From Candidatus Methylomirabilis tolerans (lineage in GTDB: Bacteria; Methylomirabilota; Methylomirabilia; Methylomirabilales; Methylomirabilaceae): a stretch of DNA of 36,735 nt. The stretch is taken from contig JAIOIU010000021.1 in NCBI GenBank assembly GCA_019912425.1, forward strand, positions 1 through 36,735, in the 5' to 3' direction. Of this stretch, positions 16,355 to 23,739 are shown in pieces. The position numbers and the translations under genes are program-made. The number at the start of each line of letters is the position of its first letter. The stretch's first letter is position 1. The notes beneath the pieces are model-generated. The model saw only the letters and a program-made list of their open reading frames with translations, searched no databases and was not told the DNA's origin.

Positions 16355-17899
16355 CTACGGCGATTGAAGAACCGTATCAAGGAACTCCCGCGCGACGACA
16401 GTAACATCGCGGCGGCTGACATCCACATCGTAGTTCATCTGCCGCATCGCCTCCTCCGAGATCCGTCCCGCTAATCGTTCGATCGCCGTCCGAAGCTCCG
16501 GGTGGGCGGCCAACGTCTCCGTTCGCACAACGGGGATGGCGTGGTAGGGTGGGAAGTAGCGCCGGTCATCCTCGAGCAAGTAGAGATCGAGTCCCTTGAT
16601 CAGCCCACTGGTCGCCTCTCCGGCGATCAGATCGACGGAGCCGCCGGCGAGTGCCCGATAGCTCAGCGTGAGATCCATCACATGCGGCGTCCCGGCGAAT
16701 CGCAGCCCGTAGGTCCGTACCAGTCCTCTATAGCCGTCCTCGCGTTCCAGGAATTCGTATCCGAAGGCAGCCTTCCAGCCCGGTGTATGGGGCGCCACAT
16801 CGCTGATCGTGGTAAGGTTGAGGCGCTGCGCATCTGCCGCACGGATGAGGATCGCAAAGGTGTTGTTGAAGCCGAGCGGCGACAGCACCGCACGGCCGGT
16901 CGCCGCATATGCTGCGGTGACGCGCTCAAGCACGTCCACATGATCCCGCAATACCGGCTGATGAAAGATCGCGGTCAGGGCCGTTCCCGTATACTCGACG
17001 TAGGCGTCGATGGCGCCGGACTGCAGTGCCTGATCGCTGATAAACGTGCCGCCCAGATTGAGGCGGCGTTCGACGCTGAGATCGGTTGTCCGCTCGATGA
17101 CCTGGGCCAGCAGCTCGCCGAGGATCACCTGCTCTGAAAAATTCTTCGATCCGACAATAACCCTGGAGCCCCAGCGTCCTGAGACAGCATAGCCGCCCAT
17201 GACGATCAGCAGCAGTACGACACCCCCGACCGTCATCGCACGGGTCGTCACGCGCCGCGATCGGGCGGCCCCCGGCGTCATGGCGCGCTCCAACCATCCA
17301 AGTGATGCGTCCACCGCAAGGGCGAGGAGCGCGGCCGGCACCGCACCGGCCAGGATCAGGGTCGGCTCGGTCATGGAGAGGCCCCGGAAGATATAATCGC
17401 CGAGCCCGCCGGCGCCGATGGCAGCGGCAATTGTGGCCGCTCCCACGCCGACCACTGCCGCCACTCGCACTCCCGCCACCATCGTCGGCATCGCCAGCGG
17501 CAGTTCAACCTGCAGCAGTAACTGTTGCGGCGTCATCCCCAGGGCTACCCCCGCATCCCGCGCAGCCCGATCGATCCCCTGGATACCGGCGACCGTGTTG
17601 CGCATGATCGGTAGTAGCGCATAGAGAATGAGCACGAGCAGCGCGCTTCTGGCGCCGACCCCTCCAAGAAGAGGCAGCGCCACCAGGAACCCGAACATGG
17701 CAAGGCTGGGCACCGTCTGTGCGATATTAGCGAAGGTCAGCAGCGCGGTACCCAGCCGAGGACGCCGTGTCGCCACGATCCCGAGCGGCACCGCGATGGC
17801 GATCGCCGCGATAGTCGCGACCAGCGTAAGCGTGAGATGCTGAGCAATGGCGCCCAGCATGTCGGCCCGATGAGCGATCCAGAAGCTAAGCAGATTCAT
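16355..17899 (-). CDS. Osmoprotectant-type ABC transporter, permease fused to substrate-binding domain
   Basis: Residues ~1-210 are an OpuCB/OpuBB-like permease with the coupling-loop region around RDAGVALGMTPQQLLLQVELPLAMPTM. A further helix near 235 leads into a periplasmic OpuCC-like binding domain (VIVGSKNFSEQVILGELLAQVI, then YVEYTGTALTAIF, then GLIKGLDLYLLEDDRRYFPPY). Such fusions import quaternary amines (glycine betaine, choline, carnitine), and one subgroup imports ergothioneine; the ligand here is undecided. The ATG at 17899 overlaps the ATPase gene by 14 bases. The 514-residue fusion means one gene provides membrane channel and ligand capture, with no separate lipoprotein. Confidence 0.93.
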   Translation of the reverse strand: MNLLSFWIAHRADMLGAIAQHLTLTLVATIAAIAIAVPLGIVATRRPRLGTALLTFANIAQTVPSLAMFGFLVALPLLGGVGARSALLVLILYALLPIMRNTVAGIQGIDRAARDAGVALGMTPQQLLLQVELPLAMPTMVAGVRVAAVVGVGAATIAAAIGAGGLGDYIFRGLSMTEPTLILAGAVPAALLALAVDASLGWLERAMTPGAARSRRVTTRAMTVGGVVLLLIVMGGYAVSGRWGSRVIVGSKNFSEQVILGELLAQVIERTTDLSVERRLNLGGTFISDQALQSGAIDAYVEYTGTALTAIFHQPVLRDHVDVLERVTAAYAATGRAVLSPLGFNNTFAILIRAADAQRLNLTTISDVAPHTPGWKAAFGYEFLEREDGYRGLVRTYGLRFAGTPHVMDLTLSYRALAGGSVDLIAGEATSGLIKGLDLYLLEDDRRYFPPYHAIPVVRTETLAAHPELRTAIERLAGRISEEAMRQMNYDVDVSRRDVTVVAREFLDTVLQSP

Positions 17900-18653
17900 G
17901 GGCGACAACCGGTACCGGTGGCATGGCGTCGAGGAACATCCGAATCCTCCGATCATCCGTACGGGCGACCGCCTCCGGCGTATCGAGCGCTATGAGGCGG
18001 CCCTGGTCCAGGACGCCAAGCCGAGTGGCAAGCGCAAACGCTTCACCCATATCGTGCGAGACCATGACCACGGTTTTGTGAAGTTGTTCCTGAATGCGAC
18101 GGAACTCGCAATGCAGTTCGGCTCGCGTCAGCGGATCGAGTGCGCCGAACGGCTCATCCATCAGGATGACGGGGGGATCGGCGGCCAACGCCCTCGCGAA
18201 CCCTACTCGTTGACGTTGCCCGCCTGAGAGCTGGTGGGGAAATCGTCCCTCAAAAGTTAACGGATCAAGCCCGACAAGCTCCAGTAACTCCCGGCAACGC
18301 GCATCGATACGGGCCTCCGGCCACCCGTTCAGGCGGGGTACGACCCCGATGTTGCGGTCGATAGTCATGTGTGGAAACAGGCCAACCTCCTGCAGCACAT
18401 AGCCGGTTCGGCGGCGCAAGGCGATCGGGTCCCACTCGCGCGTCGGCTGACCCTCAACCCGAACCTCGCCTGCGCTCGGTACCAGGAGGCGATTGATCAG
18501 CCGAAGGATGGTCGTCTTGCCGACGCCGCTGCGGCCAACCAGGACGAGCACCTCGCCGCGCACCACGGTAAAGCTGACATCATCCAGAATGACGGCACCG
18601 CCGGGAGCTTGGTAGTGGACGTGCTCAAACTCAATCGCAGACAGATCGTTCAT
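17886..18653 (-). CDS. Osmoprotectant-type ABC transporter ATPase
   Basis: The 255-residue ATPase has Walker A GRSGVGKTT (40-48), the ABC signature LSGGQ (142-146) and Walker B VILMDEP (162-168). The family's FPHMTIDRNI sequence follows the Q-loop. It lacks the C-terminal CBS domains found in OpuA/OpuCA, so ionic-strength gating through CBS is absent. Start at MNDLSAIEF (18653) is preferred over an upstream in-frame start at 18662. It overlaps the fused permease gene, forming a two-gene operon. Confidence 0.93.
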   Translation of the reverse strand: MNDLSAIEFEHVHYQAPGGAVILDDVSFTVVRGEVLVLVGRSGVGKTTILRLINRLLVPSAGEVRVEGQPTREWDPIALRRRTGYVLQEVGLFPHMTIDRNIGVVPRLNGWPEARIDARCRELLELVGLDPLTFEGRFPHQLSGGQRQRVGFARALAADPPVILMDEPFGALDPLTRAELHCEFRRIQEQLHKTVVMVSHDMGEAFALATRLGVLDQGRLIALDTPEAVARTDDRRIRMFLDAMPPVPVVAHESA

Positions 18654-18971
18654 GGCCCGCAAGAAGAAGCTCCTGGGTGATCCAAATAGAGACTGGTCAT
18701 CGCAACATCTTTCTGTTCATGCAACCCGTGTTGTTGCTTCAGCAAAAGACTATAGTGATTACGCAACGTTTATGCTACAAATATAGCACACCAGCGGATC
18801 GATCCGACGCAAGTGGAGCCTGCATGCGGACAACGGAAGCGCGTCGAAGTAATTGCCGTTTCCATCGAATCGGGACTATCGAGCAGGATAAGACAATACT
18901 GATACCGGAGTAGCGCCGAAGCCTTCAACCGCTGCTTCGTAGCGGACGAGAGTCAAAGAGGGGGTTGGCGC
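18654..18971. other. Divergent intergenic region, no gene seen
   Basis: These 318 bases separate the minus-strand importer operon from a plus-strand small gene. The left half is AT-rich and contains TATAGT at 18751-18756 and a small inverted repeat TGCTA/TAGCA at 18773-18788. An open stretch of 78 codons on the plus strand (18677-18913) has no ribosome site and an unlikely composition, so I do not call it. Promoters for both flanks should lie here, but none is a clear match. Confidence 0.4.
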
Positions 18972-19232
18972 ATGGCGAAGCGCATCAAGGTTCAAATCGG
19001 TACTGAGGCTGTTGACGGGGTTGATCTCGATTTCCGGACGCTCCGCGAGGAGTGGAACGAGTACGAGACCGAGGACGGGAGCCGGATCCGTGTAAAGCTG
19101 GTAGTCAGCGAGATTATCCGTACAGATCAATACGATACCCAGACAGATCAACCACTCTATGTTGTCCGATCCGGGAACATCGTGGTCACGAAGGCCCCGG
19201 ACGAGCTGAAAGAAAAGCTGCGCCGGCGCTAG
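18972..19232 (+). CDS. Small conserved-looking protein of unknown function
   Basis: I do not recognise this 86-residue protein. It is soluble, strongly charged, with a basic start (MAKRIKVQIG), an acidic middle (LREEWNEYETEDGSRIRVKL) and a basic end (ELKEKLRRR). Alternating hydrophobics suggest a small beta-rich domain (IRVKLVVSEIIRT, YVVRSGNIVVTKA). It ends 24 bases before tRNA-Leu(UAA) in the same direction and could be co-transcribed with it. There are no Cys residues or membrane segments. Confidence 0.7.
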   Translation: MAKRIKVQIGTEAVDGVDLDFRTLREEWNEYETEDGSRIRVKLVVSEIIRTDQYDTQTDQPLYVVRSGNIVVTKAPDELKEKLRRR

Positions 19233-19256
19233 TCCGGGTAGCGGAGGAACGACCTT

Positions 19257-19342
19257 GCCGGGGTGGCGGAACAGGGAGACGCCGGGACTTAAAATCCTGC
19301 GGGCTTCGGCCTATGCGGGTTCGACTCCCGCCCCCGGCACCA
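19257..19342 (+). tRNA. tRNA-Leu (anticodon UAA)
   Basis: A complete class II cloverleaf: the acceptor stem GCCGGGG pairs with CCCCGGC, the anticodon loop reads ACTTAAAAT giving UAA, there is a long variable arm, the T-loop is GGTTCGACTCC, and CCA is encoded. Confidence 0.97.
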
Positions 19343-19463
19343 ACGTGTCTCAACAGTTAGTCGTACTCTCAGATTGGGCTACGTATCGGATACTGTAAGG
19401 CGAGCGGCTCTTCCAGCGAGTTCGAAGAAAGGTAGCGGACCTACAGGGGGTATTTCATGAAGA

Positions 19464-19500
19464 ATGGGCTAAGCGATTTCGCCTAGCCCATCAATTATTT
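19464..19500. terminator. Hairpin terminator between the two convergent tRNA genes
   Basis: ATGGGCTA (19464-19471) and TAGCCCAT (19484-19491) form an 8-bp stem that extends inward by GCG/CGC. On the plus strand a T-rich tail (TTATTTT) follows. On the minus strand the structure starts directly after the initiator tRNA. It probably ends both transcripts, at least for the plus strand. Confidence 0.55.
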
Positions 19501-19577
<77 letters not shown>

Positions 19578-19582
19578 AATGT

Positions 19583-19611
19583 ATGTTAGGTGAGGCGCCC
19601 GGTAGTGTCAA
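19583..19611 (-). promoter_or_regulatory. Promoter of initiator tRNA-Met
   Basis: TTGACA (19606-19611) and TAACAT (19583-19588) on the minus strand are spaced by 17 bases, placing initiation at or next to the first base of the tRNA. The -35 and spacer lie within the 3' end of rlmN, the upstream gene. Confidence 0.6.
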
Positions 19612-20668
19612 GTCTTTTCTGATCGGTCTCGGTAGCCAGCAAGCCACAGGCGGCGGAGATATCCAGGCCGCGGCTCTCGCGGATAGTCGCAACGATGCCG
19701 GCTGACTTCAGGATGTGTTGAAATGCCTCAATGTGTTCTCTTGAAGATCGCCGAAACGGGATGGCGTGAGCCTCGTTCAATGGCAGGAGATTAACCTTAC
19801 ACCGAAGGCCGCGCAGCAGCTTTACCAGATCACGGGCGTCCTCCGGTCGGTCGTTCACCTCGTCGATGAGCACATACTCAAAGGTGAGACGGCGGCGGGA
19901 CGGAAGCGGATACGCTCTGAGCGCGGCTATAAGCTCTTTGAGGGGATAGCGACGATTGATCGGAACCAGGCGGTTACGCAGTTCATCATTTGCCGCATGG
20001 AGCGATACGGCCAGGTTCACCTCAAGCCCACTTTGACCAAGGCGTACGATCTCCGGAACCAGGCCGACGGTGGAGAGAGCGATCCGACGCGGGGGATACG
20101 CAAGGCCCAGAGGGTGCGCCAGGATCGTGAGCGCCTTCACGGTGGCGTCATAGTTATGGAGCGGTTCCCCCATCCCCATCAACACCAGATTGCTGATTCG
20201 TTCTCCCGGCTGAAGATCTCGCTGGAGGGCAAGCACCTGATCGACGATCTCGCCGGACTGCAAGTGCCGAACAAAACCCATGGTTCCAGTCAGGCAAAAG
20301 GCGCAGGCCAGGGCACACCCCACCTGGGTCGAGAGACACACGGTCAGCCGCCCCTCATCAGGAATCAGGACCGTCTCGATCTGCCGTCCATCTGCGCAGC
20401 TAAACAAGTATTTCCGCGCACCATCCTGGGAAACCTCTCTCGCGGCAAGGATGATGGTACCAATCGAAGCCTGCTCGGCCAGCTTTGCGCGCAACGCGAT
20501 CGGTAGATCGGTCATCTCCGCGAACGTGCTTGCACCGCGCCCATAGATCCAGTGGAAGAGTTGTCGACCACGGTAGGCCGGCTCGCCGTGGCCGACAATA
20601 AAGCGCTCTATCTCCTCAAGGCTCAGTCCTTTGAGATCGCTTGGCTTTCCCGCTGCTCGCAGCTCCAT
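19586..20668 (-). CDS. rlmN: Dual-specificity 23S rRNA A2503 / tRNA A37 C2-methyltransferase
   Basis: RlmN is a radical-SAM enzyme that methylates 23S rRNA A2503 and some tRNAs. The 360-residue protein has the radical-SAM cluster ligands Cys118, Cys122 and Cys125 (CALACAFC) and the GEPLHNYD motif. It also has the SLHAANDELRN segment and a C-terminal SAACGLLA with the methyl-carrying Cys. ATG at 20668 is chosen because the family starts shortly before LKGLSLEEI. An in-frame extension to 20770 runs through a repeat-like element and has no support. Confidence 0.95.
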   Translation of the reverse strand: MELRAAGKPSDLKGLSLEEIERFIVGHGEPAYRGRQLFHWIYGRGASTFAEMTDLPIALRAKLAEQASIGTIILAAREVSQDGARKYLFSCADGRQIETVLIPDEGRLTVCLSTQVGCALACAFCLTGTMGFVRHLQSGEIVDQVLALQRDLQPGERISNLVLMGMGEPLHNYDATVKALTILAHPLGLAYPPRRIALSTVGLVPEIVRLGQSGLEVNLAVSLHAANDELRNRLVPINRRYPLKELIAALRAYPLPSRRRLTFEYVLIDEVNDRPEDARDLVKLLRGLRCKVNLLPLNEAHAIPFRRSSREHIEAFQHILKSAGIVATIRESRGLDISAACGLLATETDQKRLDTTGRLT

Positions 20669-20735
20669 CTTGACAGTACCTTTGCTGGCTAACCGTGTAC
20701 TCAACTCACTTGACTCAATGACGCAGTAAGACGAT

Positions 20736-20774
20736 GAGATTGCCGTGCTCCCGGTGGTCGCACCTCGCAATGAC
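20736..20774 (-). repeat. Palindromic element resembling a dispersed GTCATTGCGAGG-type repeat
   Basis: Read on the minus strand, the element begins GTCATTGCGAGG and ends GCAATCTC, with ATTGC/GCAAT as inverted ends. A widespread bacterial intergenic repeat has the same outer sequences. It lies between the TPR lipoprotein stop and rlmN. Identification is from memory of the pattern, not a search. Confidence 0.45.
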
Positions 20775-20799
20775 AGGCGGGGAGTTCTTGCCGGCGAGA

Positions 20800-21552
20800 C
20801 TATTGACTAAGCTGTTTGAGTTGGCGCATCGCCTCGGCTGTCATCTCGCTCGTCGGGCTCAACTCTACCACCTTCTGAAATGCCTGTTTGGCCCGATTTT
20901 TCTCTCCCGCCGACAGATAAGCAAAACCCAAGCTCTGATAGGCAGTGGCGAGATCCGGCGCCTGTTTCACAGCCAGCGTCAGTTCGGCGATTGCCAGCTC
21001 CAACTGCCCTTGCGTCAGGTAGACGTAACCCAGTCGATTGTGGGCCTCGGCGAAGTCTGGAACCACACCCAGTGCGCGCTTGAACTCCACAACCGCATCG
21101 GCAGCCCGACCCTGGACTACATAGACATTCCCCAGGTTCAGGTACGCCTGTTCTGGCGTCAGGTAGGCGGGATTTGAAAGCGCCTGCCTGAAGGACTTGA
21201 TGGCTTGGCCATACTCGGCCCGCTGGACATATGCCGAACCGAGATTATTGTAGGCATCAGAGAATTTCGGATTAAGCTGGATCGCCTTTTGAAAGGAGGC
21301 GATCGCCAGATCGGGTCGATGCTCTACCAGGTACGCAAGCCCTAAGGCATTGTGATAGGACGGATTATCTGACGCATCACCGATCGCCTGGCTGAACTCC
21401 GCAATAGCCTGTTTGGCGTCACCGCTGGCCAGGCGCGCGATGCCGATATTGTAATGGGTATCGGCCTTCTCCTGTTCCACCGCCATCTGCTCAGTGGCGC
21501 AGGCAGTCAAAAGACAGCTCAGTAGAACGATAATGATGAAACCCCGCATCAC
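20800..21552 (-). CDS. TPR-repeat lipoprotein
   Basis: The 250-residue protein has a signal peptide with lipobox LLTAC (Cys18), then about six tetratricopeptide repeats, for example the unit NPSYHNALGLAYLVEHRPDL and its copies. The overall design matches PilF/PilW pilotins and similar outer-membrane TPR lipoproteins that assist secretin assembly, but no pilus gene is nearby, so the partner is unknown. Its ATG overlaps the mltG stop (ATGA), so it is translated with mltG, possibly as an envelope-maintenance pair. Confidence 0.88.
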   Translation of the reverse strand: MMRGFIIIVLLSCLLTACATEQMAVEQEKADTHYNIGIARLASGDAKQAIAEFSQAIGDASDNPSYHNALGLAYLVEHRPDLAIASFQKAIQLNPKFSDAYNNLGSAYVQRAEYGQAIKSFRQALSNPAYLTPEQAYLNLGNVYVVQGRAADAVVEFKRALGVVPDFAEAHNRLGYVYLTQGQLELAIAELTLAVKQAPDLATAYQSLGFAYLSAGEKNRAKQAFQKVVELSPTSEMTAEAMRQLKQLSQ

Positions 21553-22568
21553 CCTGCTCTCCTGATCTGATATCGCCTCACCATCGCGCCGTGCTCCCGC
21601 AGTGTATTCGAGAAAGCATGGGTGCCGTTATTTTTCGAAACAAAATACAGATACCGAGAGGAGGCGGGATAGAGGGCGGCCTTGACGGAGGCACGTCCGG
21701 GGCTTGCGATCGGACCGGGCGGCAGACCCCGATGAAGATACGTGTTGTACGGCGAGCGCGCCCGCAGGTTCGTTTTGGTGAGCTTACCGCTAAACCGTGA
21801 AAGACTGTAGAGTACCGTCGGATCGGATTGCAGCGGCATTCCCAGCCGTAGCCTGTTATGGAATACCGCTGAGATAAGCGGCCGTTCTTCATCCGCCTTC
21901 GCTTCCCGTTCGATCAGGGACGCCATAGTCACGACCTGTGCAACCGACATCTTCAGCTCGATGGCGCGCGCCCGTTCTGCAGGACCGAATACCTCAGTAA
22001 ATCGCTGAACCATCAGCCCGATAATCGCCTCCTCGCCCAGCCCCTTGGTAAGACGATAGGTATCGGGAAACAGATACCCTTCGAGCGACTCACCATCCAC
22101 TCTGTATTGCGTCAGCAACTGACGATCCCGCAGGAGACTCATAAACCGATCCTGATCGACCAGCCCCTTCCCCTGAAGTGCCTCGGCGATCTGTCGGGCG
22201 GAAAACCCCTCGGGAATCGTTACCTGATGGACGAATCCTTTCCCCTGCTCGAGCCGGCGGACAACCTCAAGCAGGTTGAGGCCGGGGACGAACTCATACT
22301 CTCCGGCAAGCAGGCGTCGTTGCGTGCCACGAGCGACGGCGACAGCCAGAAAGGCGACACGACTACGGATCACACGCGCCTCTTTCAGCCTCCTCGCGAT
22401 ATCGAAGGCGCCCGTCTGCGGCCTGATAACAACGGCCCGTGTGGCCTCGTTCGTGGACGGCGCCGGCCCGCCCAGGACGTACCATACAAGACCTACTCCT
22501 ACCAATAAACAGAGGCCTAGAGCAAGAGTCCGCTGCGACAGCGACAGGAAGGGAAGTGTCGCGCTCAC
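21549..22568 (-). CDS. mltG: Endolytic murein transglycosylase
   Basis: MltG cuts nascent peptidoglycan glycan strands at the outer face of the inner membrane. The 339-residue protein has one N-terminal membrane anchor (about residues 13-32). A LysM-like domain follows, then the catalytic YceG domain with LFPDTYRL, SLIEREAKADEERPLISAVF (catalytic Glu in LIEREA) and GMPLQSDPTVLY. Start is a GTG at 22568 that overlaps the ruvX stop as GTGA, with GGGAG 9 bases upstream. An upstream TTG reading is less likely. It forms the run ruvX-mltG-TPR lipoprotein. Confidence 0.93.
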   Translation of the reverse strand: MSATLPFLSLSQRTLALGLCLLVGVGLVWYVLGGPAPSTNEATRAVVIRPQTGAFDIARRLKEARVIRSRVAFLAVAVARGTQRRLLAGEYEFVPGLNLLEVVRRLEQGKGFVHQVTIPEGFSARQIAEALQGKGLVDQDRFMSLLRDRQLLTQYRVDGESLEGYLFPDTYRLTKGLGEEAIIGLMVQRFTEVFGPAERARAIELKMSVAQVVTMASLIEREAKADEERPLISAVFHNRLRLGMPLQSDPTVLYSLSRFSGKLTKTNLRARSPYNTYLHRGLPPGPIASPGRASVKAALYPASSRYLYFVSKNNGTHAFSNTLREHGAMVRRYQIRRAG

Positions 22569-22999
22569 AAGGAGGACTCCCGTTGACGATGGCAACGATC
22601 GAGGAAGCCCTGTAGGATAAGGATAGCAGCCATCTGATCGACGCGTCGCTTCCGCTTGGCCCGCGACAGATCGGCCTCAATTAGTAAGCGTTCAGCCGCC
22701 CTGCTGGTCAGCCGCTCATCCCACATCGTGACCTTTGCAGTCCCACCCTCTTCCAGTCGCTTGGCAAACGCCAGGGCCGCCTCGGCCGCGGGGCCAAGAG
22801 AACCGTCCATGTTTTTTGGCAGGCCGACAACCACCTCGATCACACCATACTGGTCAATCAGCTCTTGAATAGCCCCAAGGGCTTCCTGCTCTGAAGACGG
22901 TTCGAGCGTGGACAGCGGTTGGGCTGTCAGCCCCAACCCATCGCTTACGGCTATCCCAATCCGCTTCGTCCCGAAATCGATCCCCAGGTATCGCTGCAC
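22565..22999 (-). CDS. ruvX: RuvX/YqgF RNase H-fold nuclease (pre-16S rRNA processing)
   Basis: This 144-residue RNase H-like protein is implicated in 5' maturation of 16S rRNA and historically in Holliday junction resolution. It shows the first catalytic Asp in YLGIDFGTKRIGIAVSD, the central VVGLPKNMDGS motif, and the final Asp in WDERLTSRAAERLL. It is divergent from the endonuclease III-like gene across a 53-base gap and overlaps mltG. Confidence 0.93.
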   Translation of the reverse strand: MQRYLGIDFGTKRIGIAVSDGLGLTAQPLSTLEPSSEQEALGAIQELIDQYGVIEVVVGLPKNMDGSLGPAAEAALAFAKRLEEGGTAKVTMWDERLTSRAAERLLIEADLSRAKRKRRVDQMAAILILQGFLDRCHRQRESSL

Positions 23000-23052
23000 T
23001 GTTTGTTGACTCTCCTCTTGACCTCTCAGAAAAACCGATCACAATACTGGAC

Positions 23053-23739
23053 ATGCTGCAGACAGCAATCGGACGTCGACTCATCTCTCTGTACCGCCAT
23101 CTCTTCCGACGTTTTGGACCACAGCACTGGTGGCCGGCCCGCTCCCGTTTCGAGGTCATGGTCGGCGCCATCCTGACCCAGAATACTGCCTGGACCAATG
23201 TCGAGAAGGCGATTACGGCGTTGCGCACCGCACGACTGCTCAACCCCCCCGGGATCGATACCGCGTCGCAGGAGACGCTCTCCAGGCTCATCCGTTCATC
23301 CGGATATTATAACATGAAGGCGAAGCGCCTGAAACAATTCACGCGCTTCCTGTTGACGCGTTACAGCGGGAGTGTGCGGCGGATGTTTCGGACGGAGACA
23401 GCCGGATTACGCGAGGAGTTGCTGGACGTTACAGGGATTGGCGAGGAAACGGCAGACTCGATTCTTCTATACGCGGGCGACCGACCGATCTTTGTCGTGG
23501 ACGCGTACACTCGTCGGGTGCTGGAGCGGCACGAGCTGATTGCAGCGAACACTTCCTACGGTGAAATCCAGCGCCTCTTTATGACACATCTATCGGCCGA
23601 TCCGGCGCTCTTCAATGAGTATCACGCCTTACTGGTCGCCGTCGGTAAGACCTACTGCCGGAAAACTCCACAATGCGACAGTTGCCCTCTCCGATATGAC
23701 CTACCGGAAGGATCACCCCTTCTGCCGAGCCCAGAGTAG
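23053..23739 (+). CDS. Endonuclease III-like HhH-GPD DNA glycosylase, atypical active site and cluster
   Basis: The 228-residue protein has the HhH-GPD fold, with ILTQNTAWTNVEKAI, hairpin TGIGEETADSILLY (127-140) and the catalytic Asp150 in FVVDAYTRR. The position that is Lys120 in E. coli endonuclease III is Glu132 here, so it is probably a monofunctional glycosylase without lyase activity. Only three Cys (202, 208, 211) of the usual four-Cys iron-sulfur loop are present. It belongs to the broader COG2231-like group. It converges on thrC, overlapping by 27 bases. The damaged base recognised is not known. Confidence 0.88.
   Translation: MLQTAIGRRLISLYRHLFRRFGPQHWWPARSRFEVMVGAILTQNTAWTNVEKAITALRTARLLNPPGIDTASQETLSRLIRSSGYYNMKAKRLKQFTRFLLTRYSGSVRRMFRTETAGLREELLDVTGIGEETADSILLYAGDRPIFVVDAYTRRVLERHELIAANTSYGEIQRLFMTHLSADPALFNEYHALLVAVGKTYCRKTPQCDSCPLRYDLPEGSPLLPSPE

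Noticed and set aside
18677-18913. 78-codon plus-strand open frame in the divergent gap
   Set aside because: No ribosome site, many Cys/Arg/Thr residues in no pattern, and it would cover both expected promoter areas.
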